Shown: positions 6,366 through 6,465 of the stretch, piece after piece
Layout of the letters: every line of letters begins with the position of its first letter
Position numbering within the stretch: the first letter of the stretch is position 1
Source of the DNA: an uncultured Clostridia bacterium
Lineage (GTDB): Bacteria; Bacillota; Clostridia; Oscillospirales; Acutalibacteraceae
Direction of reading: 5' to 3'
Length of the DNA: 6,465 bases
Assembly (NCBI GenBank): GCA_946006915.1
Contig: CAMFZK010000058.1
Location: forward strand, 1 to 6,465
Position numbers and translations under genes: made by a program
The notes under the pieces: generated by a model
What the model was told of the DNA's origin: nothing
The model's database searches: none
Seen by the model: the letters and a program-made list of their open reading frames with translations, nothing else

Positions 6366-6420
6366 CAAATATTAAATGTTTCAACCGATTATCTTTTAGG
6401 ATTAACAGAATCTAAAAAAT

Positions 6421-6450
6421 AACAGCAAACCGAATTTTCGGTTTGCTGTT
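6421..6450. terminator. Strong intrinsic terminator, probably bidirectional
   Basis: AACAGCAAACCGAA at 6421-6434 pairs perfectly with the sequence at 6437-6450, a 14-bp complementarity around TT (in practice about a 12-bp stem with a 6-nt loop). Rightward, the tail TTTAAAGTTTT is only moderately T-rich. Leftward, the minus strand continues TTATTTTTTAG, a better U-tract. It ends the ppa transcript about 55 nt after its stop and probably also serves a convergent gene right of the window. The rest of 6366-6465 is AT-rich with no gene seen. Confidence 0.85.
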
Positions 6451-6465
6451 TAAAGTTTTAATACA

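Noticed and set aside
6081..6368. Minus-strand open frame of 95 codons
   Set aside because: It is antisense to the pyrophosphatase, whose active-site residues are all conserved in the plus-strand frame.
6394..6417. TTTTAG/CTAAAA hairpin after ppa
   Set aside because: Only 6 AT-rich base pairs with a 12-nt loop; the strong hairpin at 6421 explains termination better.

Overview
The window looks like chromosomal DNA from a low-to-moderate GC Gram-positive bacterium, most likely an uncultured gut-type clostridium (Bacillota/Clostridia). The reasons are AT-rich third codon positions, strong GGAGG-type ribosome binding sites, two TTG start codons with good Shine-Dalgarno spacing, sigma-A-type promoters close to consensus, and a membrane-anchored (lipobox) wall hydrolase with SH3b repeats. 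The exact taxon cannot be read from the sequence. No rRNA, tRNA, insertion sequence, CRISPR array or phage gene was seen.

Layout: positions 1-1620 hold, on the minus strand, the first 540 codons of a GH25 (lysozyme/muramidase) lipoprotein with three SH3b-like repeats; its C-terminus lies beyond the left edge. Positions 1621-1779 are a divergent regulatory region with a perfect TTGACA-17-TATAAT promoter reading left and a TTTACA-17-TATAAT extended -10 promoter reading right, with a small imperfect palindrome between them. Four plus-strand genes follow closely: a short SulP anion transporter without a STAS domain (1780-3051), a complete ABC exporter half-transporter (3067-4827, 15 bp gap), a cysteine synthase-type PLP enzyme (4889-5812, TTG start, 61 bp gap holding a palindrome and a possible internal promoter), and a family I inorganic pyrophosphatase (5832-6365, 19 bp gap). 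A strong 14-bp hairpin at 6421-6450 closes the cluster and probably also serves a convergent gene to the right of the window.

How the genes may work together: tight spacing and the single terminator suggest a sulP-ABC-cysK-ppa transcription unit, perhaps with a second promoter before cysK. A sulfur-assimilation reading is possible: anion (sulfate?) uptake, cysteine synthesis, and pyrophosphate removal, which pulls ATP sulfurylase forward. No sulfate-activating or sulfate-reducing enzyme is visible, so this is inference. The divergent lysozyme belongs to cell-wall remodelling and may share regulation only through the intergenic region. Most of the window is ordinary core metabolism and transport. 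The points most worth a second look are the STAS-less SulP, the variant active-site motifs of the cysteine synthase, and the palindrome ahead of it.
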